Both the position numbers and the translations under genes were made by a program. Positions 34,311 to 42,745 of a stretch of 44,555 nt of DNA are shown piece after piece; position 1 is the stretch's first letter; each line of letters starts with the position of its first letter. The notes under the pieces were generated by a model, which was not told where the DNA came from, did no database searches, and saw only the letters and a list, made by a program, of their open reading frames with translations. The stretch is from Thermus scotoductus DSM 8553 (GTDB lineage Bacteria > Deinococcota > Deinococci > Deinococcales > Thermaceae): NCBI RefSeq assembly GCF_000381045.1, contig NZ_KB905745.1:1-44555 (forward strand). Reading direction: 5' to 3'.

Positions 34311-35534
34311 GTGAAGGTTCTCACCGTGGAGAAGCTGGTGCCGGGAGGTTATGGCCTCGCCCGCACCGAGGAAGGAGCCGTCCTCATCAAGGGGGCCCTG
34401 CCGGGGGAGGTGGTGCGGGGAAAACCCGTGCGCCGCAAGGGAACCCTTTTCCTGGAGGAGGTGGAGGTGCTCACCCCCCGCCCCGACCGCTACCCCCACC
34501 CCCTCCCCCCCTCCGCCGACCTGCCCCTGGCCTACGAAAGCCAGCTTCCCCTGAAGGAAGGCCTGGTGCAGGACGCCCTTATGCGCATCGCCAGGCTTTC
34601 CTTTTCCCTGGCCCCCATCCACCCCTCCCCCAGGCCCCTGGGCTACCGTACCGCCGCCCAGTACGCCCGCCATCCCCTAGGGGGCCTGGCCTACCGCTTC
34701 CCGGAAACCCAGGAGCTTTTCCGGCTGGAGGAAGACCCCCTTCTGGCCGAGCCCCTAGCCTGGGCCTTCTCCCTTCTCAAGACCTGGCCTTTGCCGGTGG
34801 AGGAGGTGGCCTTAAGGGGAAGCCTCCTCGAGGGCCGGGTGCTCCTCGGCCTCATCGGGGGAAACCCGGAAAACCTCAAGCGCCCCGCCAGGGCCCTGGT
34901 GCGGGAGGGGTTCGCCGGGGTGGTCTGGGCCGAACCCTCCCCCAAGGGCCGCTTCCGGGGAAGGGTCCAGCCCCTTTACGGGGAAAGGACCCTGCTGGAG
35001 CGGTTCGGCCCCCTCACCGCCACCGTCAGCGTGGAGAGCTTCAGCCAGGTGAACCCCTTGGCCATGGGGGAACTCCTGGAGGAGGCCCTGAACCTGGTTT
35101 CCGGCGGGAAACGGGCCCTGGAGCTCTATGCGGGAAGCGGCCTTTTCTCCCTTCTCCTGGCCCCCCGTTTCCAGGAGGTGGTGGCGGTGGAGATCAGCAA
35201 GGAGGCGGTGCGCCGGGGGGAAAGCGACCGGAAACGGCTCGGCGCCGAGAACGTCCGCTTCCTCCGTGCCGACGCCCGGGAGGCCCAAGGCCTGGGGCGG
35301 TTTGACCTGGTGGTGGTGGACCCCCCTCGAGGCGGCCTCTCCCCCGAGGTGCGGGCCTACCTCCTAAAGACCCGGCCCCAGGAGGTCCTCTACATCGCCT
35401 GCGACCCCGCCACCTGGGCCAGGGACGTGGGGGAGCTGGTGGGAGGTGGCTACCAACTGGCCTTCGCCCGGCCCTACGACTTCTTCCCCTTCACCCACCA
35501 CGTGGAGGTCCTCTCCCTCCTGCGGCTAGGGTAA
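34311..35534 (+). CDS. RNA (uracil-5-)-methyltransferase, RumA/TrmA family
   Basis: 407 residues. A TRAM-like RNA-binding N-terminus (residues 1-55), then a SAM-dependent domain with [21 protein letters not shown] (SAM loop), [10 protein letters not shown] and the nucleophile C364 in [13 protein letters not shown]. It methylates C5 of a uridine in 23S rRNA or tRNA; which one is not decidable here. GTG 34311 lies 6 nt after TAGGGT (34299-34304). The 3' end overlaps the LysM/M23 gene by 9 bp. Confidence 0.9.
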   Translation: MKVLTVEKLVPGGYGLARTEEGAVLIKGALPGEVVRGKPVRRKGTLFLEEVEVLTPRPDRYPHPLPPSADLPLAYESQLPLKEGLVQDALMRIARLSFSLAPIHPSPRPLGYRTAAQYARHPLGGLAYRFPETQELFRLEEDPLLAEPLAWAFSLLKTWPLPVEEVALRGSLLEGRVLLGLIGGNPENLKRPARALVREGFAGVVWAEPSPKGRFRGRVQPLYGERTLLERFGPLTATVSVESFSQVNPLAMGELLEEALNLVSGGKRALELYAGSGLFSLLLAPRFQEVVAVEISKEAVRRGESDRKRLGAENVRFLRADAREAQGLGRFDLVVVDPPRGGLSPEVRAYLLKTRPQEVLYIACDPATWARDVGELVGGGYQLAFARPYDFFPFTHHVEVLSLLRLG

Positions 35535-36542
35535 GGGAAGGCTCTGGAAGAAGGGCGCGGGGTCCACGGGGATGCCGAAAAGGCGCACCTCCAGGTGCAG
35601 GTGGGGCCCGGTGGAAAGCCCCGTGCTCCCCAAAAGGCCGATGACCTGGCCCCCTTTCACCCTCTCCCCCACCCTCATCCTCCTTTCCGAAAGGTGCCAG
35701 TACCCTGTGCAAAGGCCCATCCCGTGGCTCAGGACCACTGCCTCCCCCCGCACCCTTAGCCTTTCCGAAAGCACCACCACCCCTCCGGCCACCGCCCGCA
35801 CGGGGGTGCCTAAGGGGGCAGCGAAGTCCAGGCCCTCGTGATAGGAGGTGAGAAGGGTGCCGTAGCGCCGACGGGTACCGAAGGCGCTGGTGATGCGCCC
35901 ACCCTCCAGGGGCTTTAGGAAGCGGGAAAAGGTCAAGGGCCCTTCCCTCGGGCAGGCCCCCACCACCTTCTCCCGCTCCGCCCTCAGACCGGGATCCTTA
36001 AGAAGCTCCTCCAGGGATGGGGTCAGGGCCAGGGTTTCCCTGCGGTAGCCTCCCGGGGCCACCTCGAGGGTAAGAGGGCTTTCCTCCCCCTCGAGGACCA
36101 GGCGTAAGGGATACCCTTTGGGCTCCACCAGGGCTCCCACGGCTAGAAGAGCCCAGAGGCCCTTCTCCCCGGGCACCAGGGAGTAGCGCACCCCCAAGAA
36201 CTCCGCATACCCCCAGGTGTATCCCTCTACCCAGAGGGCAAAGGCCCGGCCCTGGATCGGGGGGAAATAAACCAGGCTTCCCCTGGGCAGGGCCACCTCC
36301 ACCCCGGGGCGCACCCGGAGCACCTGCCCGGCCCGGATGCGGCTGGGATCCTTAAGGCCGTTCAGGCGGGCCAGCTCCTCCACTGTGGTGCCGTAACGGC
36401 GGGCAAGGGAAAAAAGGGTTTCCCCGGGGGCCACGGTGTGCCAAAGGGTAGCCCCCTCCAGGTGGTTCCTTTGGGGCGGATTGGGACCCACCTGGGCCAG
36501 GGCCAGAAGCCAGAGGACCACCAGGGCCAGAAAGGCGGGCAT
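35526..36542 (-). CDS. LysM-M23 peptidoglycan endopeptidase
   Basis: 338 residues. Signal peptide 1-17 ([14 protein letters not shown]), LysM domain 33-78 ([19 protein letters not shown]), an unassigned middle, and an M23 peptidase about 225-332 with [14 protein letters not shown] and [12 protein letters not shown] (zinc His and Asp, HxH). All zinc residues are present, so it is probably an active cell wall hydrolase. ATG 36542 lies 6 nt after minus-strand TAGGAT (36549-36554). Confidence 0.92.
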   Translation of the reverse strand: MPAFLALVVLWLLALAQVGPNPPQRNHLEGATLWHTVAPGETLFSLARRYGTTVEELARLNGLKDPSRIRAGQVLRVRPGVEVALPRGSLVYFPPIQGRAFALWVEGYTWGYAEFLGVRYSLVPGEKGLWALLAVGALVEPKGYPLRLVLEGEESPLTLEVAPGGYRRETLALTPSLEELLKDPGLRAEREKVVGACPREGPLTFSRFLKPLEGGRITSAFGTRRRYGTLLTSYHEGLDFAAPLGTPVRAVAGGVVVLSERLRVRGEAVVLSHGMGLCTGYWHLSERRMRVGERVKGGQVIGLLGSTGLSTGPHLHLEVRLFGIPVDPAPFFQSLPLP

Positions 36543-36548
36543 GGGCTT

Positions 36549-36554
36549 ATCCTA
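36549..36554 (-). promoter_or_regulatory. -10 hexamer of the LysM/M23 gene
   Basis: Minus-strand TAGGAT, AAGCCC, then ATG 36542: same layout as the MFS and DUF2229-like genes. Confidence 0.5.
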
Positions 36555-36571
36555 TGGGCAAAGGAGCCTAT

Positions 36572-37015
36572 ATGGTGCTGATCCTAAACGGACCCAACCT
36601 GAACCTTCTGGGCCAGCGGGAGCCCGAGGTGTACGGGCGCACCACCCTCGAGGAGCTGGAAGCCCTCTGCGAGGCCTGGGGAGCGGAGCTGGGCCTAGGG
36701 GTGGCCTTCCGCCAGAGCAACTACGAGGGGCAGCTGATCGAATGGGTACAGCAAGCCCATCGGGAGGGGTTTTTAGCCATCGTCCTTAACCCCGGGGCCC
36801 TCACCCACTACTCCTACGCTCTTCTGGACGCCATACGGGCCCAGCCCCTTCCCGTGGTGGAGGTGCACCTCTCCAACCTCCACGCCCGCGAGCCCTTCCG
36901 CCAGCACTCGGTCACCGCAGGAGCCTGCCGGGGCATTGTCTCCGGGTTCGGGGTGCTTTCCTACAAGCTGGCCCTGGTCTACCTGGCGGAGGTCCTGGAG
37001 GTGGGGGCCCCCTAG
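36572..37015 (+). CDS. aroQ: 3-dehydroquinate dehydratase, type II
   Basis: 147 residues. Dehydration of 3-dehydroquinate in the shikimate pathway. LILNGPNLNLLGQREPEVYG holds the catalytic Tyr21; NPGALTHYSYAL and EVHLSNLHAREPFR hold the substrate loop and the catalytic His. ATG 36572 is chosen over ATG 36554 because AAAGGAG then lies 6 nt upstream and the protein starts MVLILNGPN as in the family. Confidence 0.96.
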   Translation: MVLILNGPNLNLLGQREPEVYGRTTLEELEALCEAWGAELGLGVAFRQSNYEGQLIEWVQQAHREGFLAIVLNPGALTHYSYALLDAIRAQPLPVVEVHLSNLHAREPFRQHSVTAGACRGIVSGFGVLSYKLALVYLAEVLEVGAP

Positions 37016-37032
37016 GGCCCCATCCCCTCCTG

Positions 37033-37067
37033 GCCGGGGAAGACCCCGGCGGGGAAGTTGCTATACT
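37033..37067 (+). promoter_or_regulatory. gyrA upstream hairpin and -10
   Basis: GCCGGGG-AAGA-CCCCGGC (37033-37050) is followed by TATACT (37062-37067). The hairpin may end aroQ transcripts; no clear -35 is seen. The leader to ATG 37098 would be about 24 nt. Confidence 0.45.
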
Positions 37068-37097
37068 TAAAGAAGGCGGAAACGCCCAAGGAGCGCT

Positions 37098-39515
37098 ATG
37101 TCCCAGGTTCTGCCTGTAGAGATCACCGAGGAACTTAAACAGAGTTTCATCAACTACGCCATGTCCGTCATCGTGGACCGGGCCCTGCCCGACGTGCGGG
37201 ACGGGCTCAAGCCGGTCCAGAGGCGGATCCTCTTCGGCGCTTACCAGGAGGGGGTGCTCCCGGGCCGGAAGCACGTGAAAAGCGCCAAGATCGTGGGCGA
37301 GGTCATGGGCAAGTACCACCCCCACGGGGACGCCGCCATCTACGACGCCCTGGCCCGTCTGGCCCAGCCCTGGAACCTGCGCTACCCCCTGGTGGATGGC
37401 CAGGGGAACTTTGGCTCCTTAGACGGGGACCCTCCGGCGGCCCAGCGCTACACCGAGGCCAGGCTCTCCCCCCTGGGGGCGGAGATGCTTCTGGACATCG
37501 ACAAGGAGACCGTGGACTTCCGCCCCAACTACGATGGCTCCCTTAAGGAGCCCGAGGTCCTCCCCTCCGCCATCCCCAACCTCCTGGTAAACGGGGCGAG
37601 CGGCATCGCCGTGGGCATGGCCACCAGCCTTCCTCCCCACAACCTCTCCGAGGTGGTGGATGCCCTGGTGGCCATGATCGACAACCCCGGAATCACCCTC
37701 GAGGAGGTCATGCGCTACTTCCCCGGCCCCGACTTCCCCACCGGGGGGAAGCTCTCCCGGAAAGGCATCCAGGAGGCCTACGCCACGGGACGGGGAAGCC
37801 TCAAGGTGCGGGCCAAGGTACGGATTGAGGAGAAGGGCCAAAGGCCCATGCTGGTGGTCACGGAAATCCCCTACCAGGTCAACAAGGCGGGCCTCATCGC
37901 CCAGATCGCCGCCCTGGTCAAGGCCAAGAAGATCGAGGACATCGTGGCCCTGAGGGACGAGTCCGACCGCCAGGGCCTGCGCATCGCCATAGAGCTCAAG
38001 CGGGGGGCAAGCCCCCAGGTGGTCCTGAACCAGCTCTACAAGCACACCGCCTTGCAGACCTCCTTCACGGTGAACCTCCTGGCCATCGTGAACGGGGAGC
38101 CCAAGGTCCTCCCCCTTCTCTCCCTCATGCGCCACTACCTGGACCACCGCAAGGAGGTGGTGCGCCGGCGAAGCCTCTTTGACCTCAAGAAGGCCGAGGA
38201 GCGGGCCCACGTCCTGGAGGGCCTCCTCATCGCCCTGGACCACATCGACGAGGTCATCGCCTTGATCCGGGCTTCCCAGGATGCCAGCGAGGCCCGAAAG
38301 GGGCTCATGGAGCGCTTCGGGCTAAGCGAAATCCAGGCCCAGGCCATCCTGGACATGCGCCTGCAACGCCTGGTGGCCCTGGAGCGGGAAAAGCTCTTAG
38401 AGGAGTACCGGGAGCTCATGGAGGAGATCGCCAGGCTTAAGGCCATCCTCGAGGAGGAAGGGCGGCTTTGGGCCGAGGTCAAGAAGGACCTCCTCCGGGT
38501 CAAGGAGAAGTACGGGGATGCCCGGCGCACGGTGATCACCGAGTTCGAGGAAAGCTTCAACCCTGAGGACCTCATAGAGGACGAGCCCATGGTCATCACC
38601 CTCACCGCCCAGGGCTTCCTAAAGCGCCTTCCCCTGGAGAGCTACCGGGCCCAGGGGCGGGGGGGAAAGGGGCTGATCGCCGGCAAGACCAAGGAGGAGG
38701 ACGAGGCCATCCAGGTGTTCGTGGCCCAGGCCCATGAGGACCTCCTCCTCTTCACCAACCGGGGCCGGGTCTACCGCCTGAAGGTCTACGAGCTACCGGA
38801 GATGGGCCGGCAGGCCCGGGGGGTGCACGTGAAGACCCTTCTTCCCCTGGCCGAGGAGGAGGAGGTGGCCGCCCTGCTTTCCGTAAGGGGCCTGGACGGG
38901 GAGGGCTACCTGGTCTTCGCCACGGAACGGGGCCTGGTGAAGCGCACCGCCTTAAGGGAGTACCAGAACCTGGGGGCGGCGGGGCTCATCGCCATCCGCC
39001 TCCTGGAAGGGGATCGGCTCATCGGGGTGGCCCTTTCCGACCCCGAGGACGAGGCCATCCTGGCCACGGAGGAAGGGCAGGCCATCCGCTTCGCCCTGGA
39101 GGAGGTGAGGGCCACGGGCCGGGACAGCCAGGGGGTGACGGGGATCCGCTTCAAGAAGCCGGGCGACCGGGTGGTATCCCTGGTAACGGTGAAGCCCGGG
39201 GAGATGGTGGACCTCCTGGCGGTGAGCACCCGGGGCTACGGCAAGCGCACCCCTCTCGCCGAGTACCCCCTGCAGGGCCGGGGGGGAATGGGGGTGATCA
39301 CCTATAAGGTTTCCACCAAGGTAGGCCGCCTGGCCGCTCTCCTCAAGGTGCGGGGCACGGAGGACCTCCTGGTCCTTTCCAAGAAGGGCCTGGCCATCCG
39401 CACCCCCGTGGCCGATATCCGCCAGTACTCCCGGGACACCGCCGGGGTCAAAGTGATGAACCTCCCCGAGGACGACGAGGTGGTGAGCGCCTTCGCCGTG
39501 GAGGAGGAACAGTGA
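37098..39515 (+). CDS. gyrA: DNA gyrase subunit A
   Basis: 805 residues. Winged helix and tower with active-site Tyr118 ([11 protein letters not shown]), then a C-terminal beta-pinwheel. The GyrA box reads QGRGGKG (E. coli QRRGGKG), and degenerate repeats follow, for example QGRGGMG, so it is gyrase rather than ParC. In the quinolone-determining region the sequence is [12 protein letters not shown]: Ala79 stands where E. coli has Ser83, while the Asp87 equivalent is kept. AAGGAG lies 6 nt before ATG 37098. cutA follows with overlapping stop/start. Confidence 0.97.
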   Translation: MSQVLPVEITEELKQSFINYAMSVIVDRALPDVRDGLKPVQRRILFGAYQEGVLPGRKHVKSAKIVGEVMGKYHPHGDAAIYDALARLAQPWNLRYPLVDGQGNFGSLDGDPPAAQRYTEARLSPLGAEMLLDIDKETVDFRPNYDGSLKEPEVLPSAIPNLLVNGASGIAVGMATSLPPHNLSEVVDALVAMIDNPGITLEEVMRYFPGPDFPTGGKLSRKGIQEAYATGRGSLKVRAKVRIEEKGQRPMLVVTEIPYQVNKAGLIAQIAALVKAKKIEDIVALRDESDRQGLRIAIELKRGASPQVVLNQLYKHTALQTSFTVNLLAIVNGEPKVLPLLSLMRHYLDHRKEVVRRRSLFDLKKAEERAHVLEGLLIALDHIDEVIALIRASQDASEARKGLMERFGLSEIQAQAILDMRLQRLVALEREKLLEEYRELMEEIARLKAILEEEGRLWAEVKKDLLRVKEKYGDARRTVITEFEESFNPEDLIEDEPMVITLTAQGFLKRLPLESYRAQGRGGKGLIAGKTKEEDEAIQVFVAQAHEDLLLFTNRGRVYRLKVYELPEMGRQARGVHVKTLLPLAEEEEVAALLSVRGLDGEGYLVFATERGLVKRTALREYQNLGAAGLIAIRLLEGDRLIGVALSDPEDEAILATEEGQAIRFALEEVRATGRDSQGVTGIRFKKPGDRVVSLVTVKPGEMVDLLAVSTRGYGKRTPLAEYPLQGRGGMGVITYKVSTKVGRLAALLKVRGTEDLLVLSKKGLAIRTPVADIRQYSRDTAGVKVMNLPEDDEVVSAFAVEEEQ

Positions 39516-39826
39516 TGGAGGAGGTGGTCCTGATCACCGCCCCCAGCGAGGAGGTGGGCCGCACCCTGGCCCGCACCCTGGTGGAGGAGGGCTTGGCCGC
39601 CTGCGTGAACCTGGTGCCGGGCCTTACCTCCGTCTACCGCTGGCAGGGGGAGGTAGTGGAGGACCGGGAGGTCCTCCTCATCGTCAAAACCACCACCTTC
39701 GCCTTCCCCCGGCTTAGGGAGCGGGTTCTCTCCCTCCACCCCTACACCGTGCCCGAGATCATCGCCCTGCCCATCGCCGAGGGGCACGGGCCCTACCTGG
39801 ACTGGCTTAAGGAGAACGTGCGGTGA
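39515..39826 (+). CDS. cutA: CutA1 divalent-cation tolerance protein
   Basis: 103 residues, a small trimeric ferredoxin-like protein. VVLITAPSEEVGRTLARTLV, AACVNLVPGLTSVYRWQG and HPYTVPEIIALPI are all family signatures. It binds copper and other divalent ions, but its cellular role is unsettled. ATG 39515 overlaps the gyrA stop (TGATG); a GTG one codon upstream is possible. Confidence 0.95.
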   Translation: MEEVVLITAPSEEVGRTLARTLVEEGLAACVNLVPGLTSVYRWQGEVVEDREVLLIVKTTTFAFPRLRERVLSLHPYTVPEIIALPIAEGHGPYLDWLKENVR

Positions 39827-39833
39827 CCCCTGA

Positions 39834-39974
39834 CATGCTGGTGAAGCCTTCAGCCGGGCCACGGTGCACCAGGTGAGGGGTGTGGCGGTGTACGTAGTCC
39901 ATCCTGAAGACTTTAAGGCTTTAAAAAGGGCCTTTGGCCGCCCCATAGATCTGCACGACCTCGAGGAGCTATGA
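39834..39974 (+). pseudogene. 3' remnant of a nucleotidyltransferase-like gene
   Basis: This stretch reads HAGEAFSRATVHQVRGVAVY then VVHPEDFKALKRAFGRPIDL and HDLEEL. The pattern V-x-V-x-HPEDF-x-x-LKRA-x-GRP-x-DL-x-DLEEL is the usual C-terminus of small (DUF6036-like) nucleotidyltransferases. A TGA at 39831 cuts the frame and no nucleotidyl motif remains upstream, so it is a tail. GTG 39864 could start a 36-residue peptide. Its stop overlaps the next ATG, as in an intact pair. Confidence 0.45.
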
Positions 39975-40201
39975 GAACAATCCTGCCCATTGCCCGCAAG
40001 TTTCCCCTTAACACCCCCTTAAACGACCAAAGCGAGTGGCGGAGCCTCCCTCTGGAGGAGCGGCTCAAGGCCGTTTGGGAGATGGCCCTTTTCTGGGCGG
40101 AGCTGGAGAGGGAAAGGGCCGAGAGGGAGGGCCGGGAAGCTGAGATCGCCACGGACCGCCTCCTGCCCGTGGCTCGTAAAAGGCCCCTGGACAAAACGTA
40201 G
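39971..40201 (+). CDS. Uncharacterised small protein
   Basis: 76 residues, no membrane segment. A charged helical core (WRSLPLEERLKAVWEMALFW, then AELERERAEREGREAEI) is flanked by two similar motifs, LPIARKFPLN at 5-14 and LPVARKRPLD near the C-terminus. I do not recognise the family. It follows the nucleotidyltransferase-like tail with an ATGA overlap, so it may be a partner of that gene, as in minimal toxin-antitoxin pairs, but this is only inference from position. Confidence 0.5.
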   Translation: MRTILPIARKFPLNTPLNDQSEWRSLPLEERLKAVWEMALFWAELERERAEREGREAEIATDRLLPVARKRPLDKT

Positions 40202-40202
40202 G

Positions 40203-40248
40203 GCGGGGAGGATTTTTGCAACCTATAGGTTTACAAAATCCTCCCCGC
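40203..40248. repeat. 46-bp palindrome overlapping the sdrP promoter
   Basis: Outer arms GCGGGGAGGATTTT / AAAATCCTCCCCGC (40203-40216, 40235-40248) and a perfect centre AACCTATAGGTT (40220-40231); only the three pairs between them mismatch. It starts one base after the preceding stop codon and covers the -35 of sdrP. Confidence 0.9.
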
Positions 40249-40258
40249 GTGGTAGCCT
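40230..40258 (+). promoter_or_regulatory. sdrP promoter
   Basis: TTTACA (40230-40235), 17-bp spacer, TAGCCT (40253-40258), then GGGGGCAAGGAGGTAACC and ATG 40277. The -35 and half the spacer lie in the 46-bp palindrome. Confidence 0.6.
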
Positions 40259-40276
40259 GGGGGCAAGGAGGTAACC

Positions 40277-40885
40277 ATGACCCAGGCCCGCGAAACCGTA
40301 ACCTTCAAGCCCGGCGAGGTCATCCTGTACCCGGGGGTGCCGGGGCCCCGGGACCGGGTCTACCGGGTCCTCGAGGGGCTCGTGCGCCTCGAGGCGGTGG
40401 ATGAAGAGGGGAACGCCCTCACCCTGCGCCTGGTTCGCCCCGGGGGGTACTTCGGCGAGGAGGCCTTGGCAGGCATGGAGCGCACGTACTTCGCCGAGGC
40501 GGTGACCGAGGTGGTGGCGGAGCCCCTCCCCAAGGAACCCCATCCCGAGGAGATCCGCCAGGTGCTCCTCAGCCTGGCCCAGGCCCTTTCCGAATCCTAC
40601 CGGCGCATTGAGCGCCTGGCCACCCAGCGCCTGAAAAACCGCATGGCCGCGGCCATCCTGGAGCTGGCGGAAACCCCCTTGGCCCACGAGGAGCCGGAGG
40701 GCTTGGTCCTCCGAGCCACCCACGACGAGCTGGCCGCAGCGGTGGGGAGCGTGCGGGAAACCGTGACCAAGGTCATCGGGGAGCTTACCCGGGAAGGCTA
40801 CATCCGCTCCGGCTACGGCAAGATCATCCTAAAGGATATCCAGGGCCTCAAGGAACTGGCCCAAAGCCGGGGGGACGGGCGCTAG
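40277..40885 (+). CDS. sdrP: CRP/FNR-family transcription factor SdrP
   Basis: 202 residues, the length of T. thermophilus SdrP, and close to it by recall (ILYPGVPGPRDR, LVRLEAVDEEGNALTLRLVR). A reduced cyclic-nucleotide-fold domain (1-95), a dimer helix (RRIERLATQRLKNRMAAAIL) and a winged helix-turn-helix (THDELAAAVGSVRETVTKVI). SdrP acts without cAMP and activates nutrient/redox and stress genes in stationary phase and under oxidative stress. AAGGAGG precedes ATG 40277. A strong hairpin follows the stop. Confidence 0.93.
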   Translation: MTQARETVTFKPGEVILYPGVPGPRDRVYRVLEGLVRLEAVDEEGNALTLRLVRPGGYFGEEALAGMERTYFAEAVTEVVAEPLPKEPHPEEIRQVLLSLAQALSESYRRIERLATQRLKNRMAAAILELAETPLAHEEPEGLVLRATHDELAAAVGSVRETVTKVIGELTREGYIRSGYGKIILKDIQGLKELAQSRGDGR

Positions 40886-40893
40886 GGATTCCA

Positions 40894-40920
40894 CCCCAGC
40901 CTGGCCAAGCCAGGCTGGGG
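40894..40920 (+). terminator. sdrP terminator-like hairpin
   Basis: CCCCAGCCTGGC-CAA-GCCAGGCTGGGG, a perfect 12-pair stem eight bases after the sdrP stop; no U tract. The rest of the gap to 41044 shows only a TAAACT -10 at 41032-41037. Confidence 0.7.
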
Positions 40921-41031
40921 GCCCCGGCAGCACCACCCCCCTTGCAGTCCTCGCCCGTGTGGGGAGATGGGTAGACCTCCTCCCTGAGCCTGAGCCTCGC
41001 CGCCAGCCCGCCCCCACGGAGGATTTCCCCG

Positions 41032-41037
41032 TAAACT
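41032..41037 (+). promoter_or_regulatory. -10 hexamer of the DUF502 gene
   Basis: TAAACT, then GAAAGCC, then ATG 41045: a leaderless layout. Confidence 0.45.
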
Positions 41038-41044
41038 GAAAGCC

Positions 41045-41682
41045 ATGCGCCTGCGCCAGAGGTTCCTCACCGGGCTGGTTACCCTTCTTCCCCTTCTGGT
41101 CACCCTCTACTTCCTGGCCTGGGTCTACACCTATTCCGGGGGCTACATCCAGAGCTTCCTGCGCCTTTTGAACCTCGAGGTGCCCCGAACCTACCAGCCC
41201 CTCCTACCCTTCGTGGGGCTCTTCCTGGCGGGGGTGCTCATCTACCTGGTGGGCACCGTGGCGGAAAACTACCTGGGCCGAAGGCTCATCGTCTCCCTGG
41301 AGCGCTCTTCCCCATCGTGCGGGACATCTACAAGGCGGTGCAGCAGATCACCCACACCCTCTTCGGCCACCAGGAGGTGAAGTTCAGCCGGGCCGCAGTC
41401 ATCGAGTACCCCCGGAGAGGGCTTTACACCCTCTGCTTCGTGGTGCAGCCGGTAAACGGCCGCCTTCCTCCCTTGCCGGAAGGGTACACCGTCGTGCTGG
41501 TGCCCACCAGCCCGGTGCCCGCCAGCGGCATGGTCATCCTGGTGCCCACGGAGGAGGTCATCCCCTTGGAGATCAGCGTGGAGGATGCCCTCAAGTACGT
41601 GGTTTCTGCGGGCTTCCTCCTCCCGGAAAAACCTTCAGGCTCCTTAACCTCCCTCCCACAAAAGGCCGGGCCCTCGGCGTAG
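41045..41682 (+). pseudogene. DUF502 membrane protein with a frameshift
   Basis: Residues 1-87 (two membrane helices, MRLRQRFLTGLVTLLPLLVT and LLPFVGLFLAGVLIYLVGTV) and a second frame from about 41306 (LFPIVRDIYKAVQQITHTLF ... VPTEEVIPLEISVEDALKYV) together make one DUF502 protein. They are in different frames. One missing base in CGCTCTTCCCC near 41304-41308 explains it (CGCCTCTTCCCC would restore L-E-R-L-F-P-I-V-R). Either a real recent mutation or a sequencing error; codon use on both sides is normal. DUF502 proteins are of unknown function. Confidence 0.85.
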
Positions 41683-41693
41683 AATGGAAGGCG

Positions 41694-42056
41694 ATGCGTC
41701 CCCTGGCCCTACTTCTCCTTTCCCTGGGGACGGTTTTGGCCGCCCTTCCTCCCCTCCTGGGGCCTGGCCTCCCCCCGGGCACGGAGCTAAGGCTTTTCTC
41801 CCAGGACCTGCGCATCTTGCACGGGGCTTGGCGGGTGGAGGGCAAAAGGCTGATCCCCCTCTCCGCCCCCATACCCCCCAAGCTGGGCCAGGAGGTACAG
41901 CTTCTTCTGGTGCTCCCGGGGGAGAAGCCCCGCACCTTCCCCGGGGTGGCCGACCGCGGGGATGTGGTCCTCCTGCAGGACAAGGAGCGGGTGAGCCTCC
42001 TTAGGCTCCTCAAGGAGGTTTATGGCCTCGCCCCTCCAGAAAGGCTCTGGCCATGA
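41694..42056 (+). CDS. Small secreted protein preceding a two-component system
   Basis: 120 residues with a signal peptide (MRPLALLLLSLGTVLAALPP); the rest is soluble, mostly beta-like, with no recognised domain. It overlaps the response regulator gene by ATGA (42053-42056), so it may be a periplasmic accessory or sensor ligand-binding protein of the kinase. TAGAAT (41680-41685) lies 8 nt before ATG 41694, within GGAAGG, so the unit may start here. Confidence 0.7.
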   Translation: MRPLALLLLSLGTVLAALPPLLGPGLPPGTELRLFSQDLRILHGAWRVEGKRLIPLSAPIPPKLGQEVQLLLVLPGEKPRTFPGVADRGDVVLLQDKERVSLLRLLKEVYGLAPPERLWP

Positions 42057-42736
42057 AGCGCATCCTGCTCATCGAGGACGACGCGGAGGTGGCCCGCTTG
42101 GTGGAGCTGGAGCTCAAGGAGGCGGGCTTCACCGTGGAATGGGCCAAAAGCGGCATGGAAGGCCTGGTGAAGCACCGCGAACGGAAACCGGACCTGGTGA
42201 TCCTGGACCTCGGCCTTCCGGACCTGGACGGGGCCGAGGTGGCCCGGCGAATCCGGGCCACCGACGATACCCCCATCCTAGTCCTCACCGCCCAGGACGC
42301 CGTGGAGCGCAAGGTGGGCCTTCTTTCCGACGGGGCCGACGACTACCTGGTGAAGCCCTTCCACCCCGCCGAGCTTTTGGCCCGCATCCAGGTGCAACTC
42401 CGCCACAAGGAGGGAAGCGAGGTCCTCTCCGTGGGGAAGCTGGAGCTGTACCCCAAGAGGCGGCAGGTGTTCTTTGGGGAAACCGAGGTGCGGCTTTCCC
42501 CCAAGGAGTTTGAACTCCTTCACCTGCTCATGAGCCGCCCGGGACGGGTGTTTCCCCGGCAGGAGATCGAGGAGAAGGTCTGGGGCAAATCCTTGGGCCG
42601 GGATTCCAACGTCCTGGACGTCCACGTGGCCAACCTCCGGGCCAAGCTCCGCGAGGCCGGGGCCTACGGCTACCTGCGCACGGTGCGGGGCCTAGGGTAT
42701 GCGGTGCGCCCGGGAAGAGGCGAGGAGGAAACCTAG
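42053..42736 (+). CDS. OmpR-family response regulator
   Basis: 227 residues. Receiver 1-120 (EDD at 8-10, phospho-acceptor D52 in ILDLGLPDLDG, K101 in LVKPF) and a winged-helix output domain (RLSPKEFELLHLLMSRPGRV, NVLDVHVANLRAKL, RTVRGLGYAV). It should be phosphorylated by the kinase encoded 9 bp downstream. Target genes are unknown. Confidence 0.95.
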   Translation: MKRILLIEDDAEVARLVELELKEAGFTVEWAKSGMEGLVKHRERKPDLVILDLGLPDLDGAEVARRIRATDDTPILVLTAQDAVERKVGLLSDGADDYLVKPFHPAELLARIQVQLRHKEGSEVLSVGKLELYPKRRQVFFGETEVRLSPKEFELLHLLMSRPGRVFPRQEIEEKVWGKSLGRDSNVLDVHVANLRAKLREAGAYGYLRTVRGLGYAVRPGRGEEET

Positions 42737-42745
42737 CCCGGACCC

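Noticed and set aside
40203-40248. Ordinary Rho-independent terminator
   Set aside because: No U tract follows the stem in either direction and the palindrome holds the sdrP -35.
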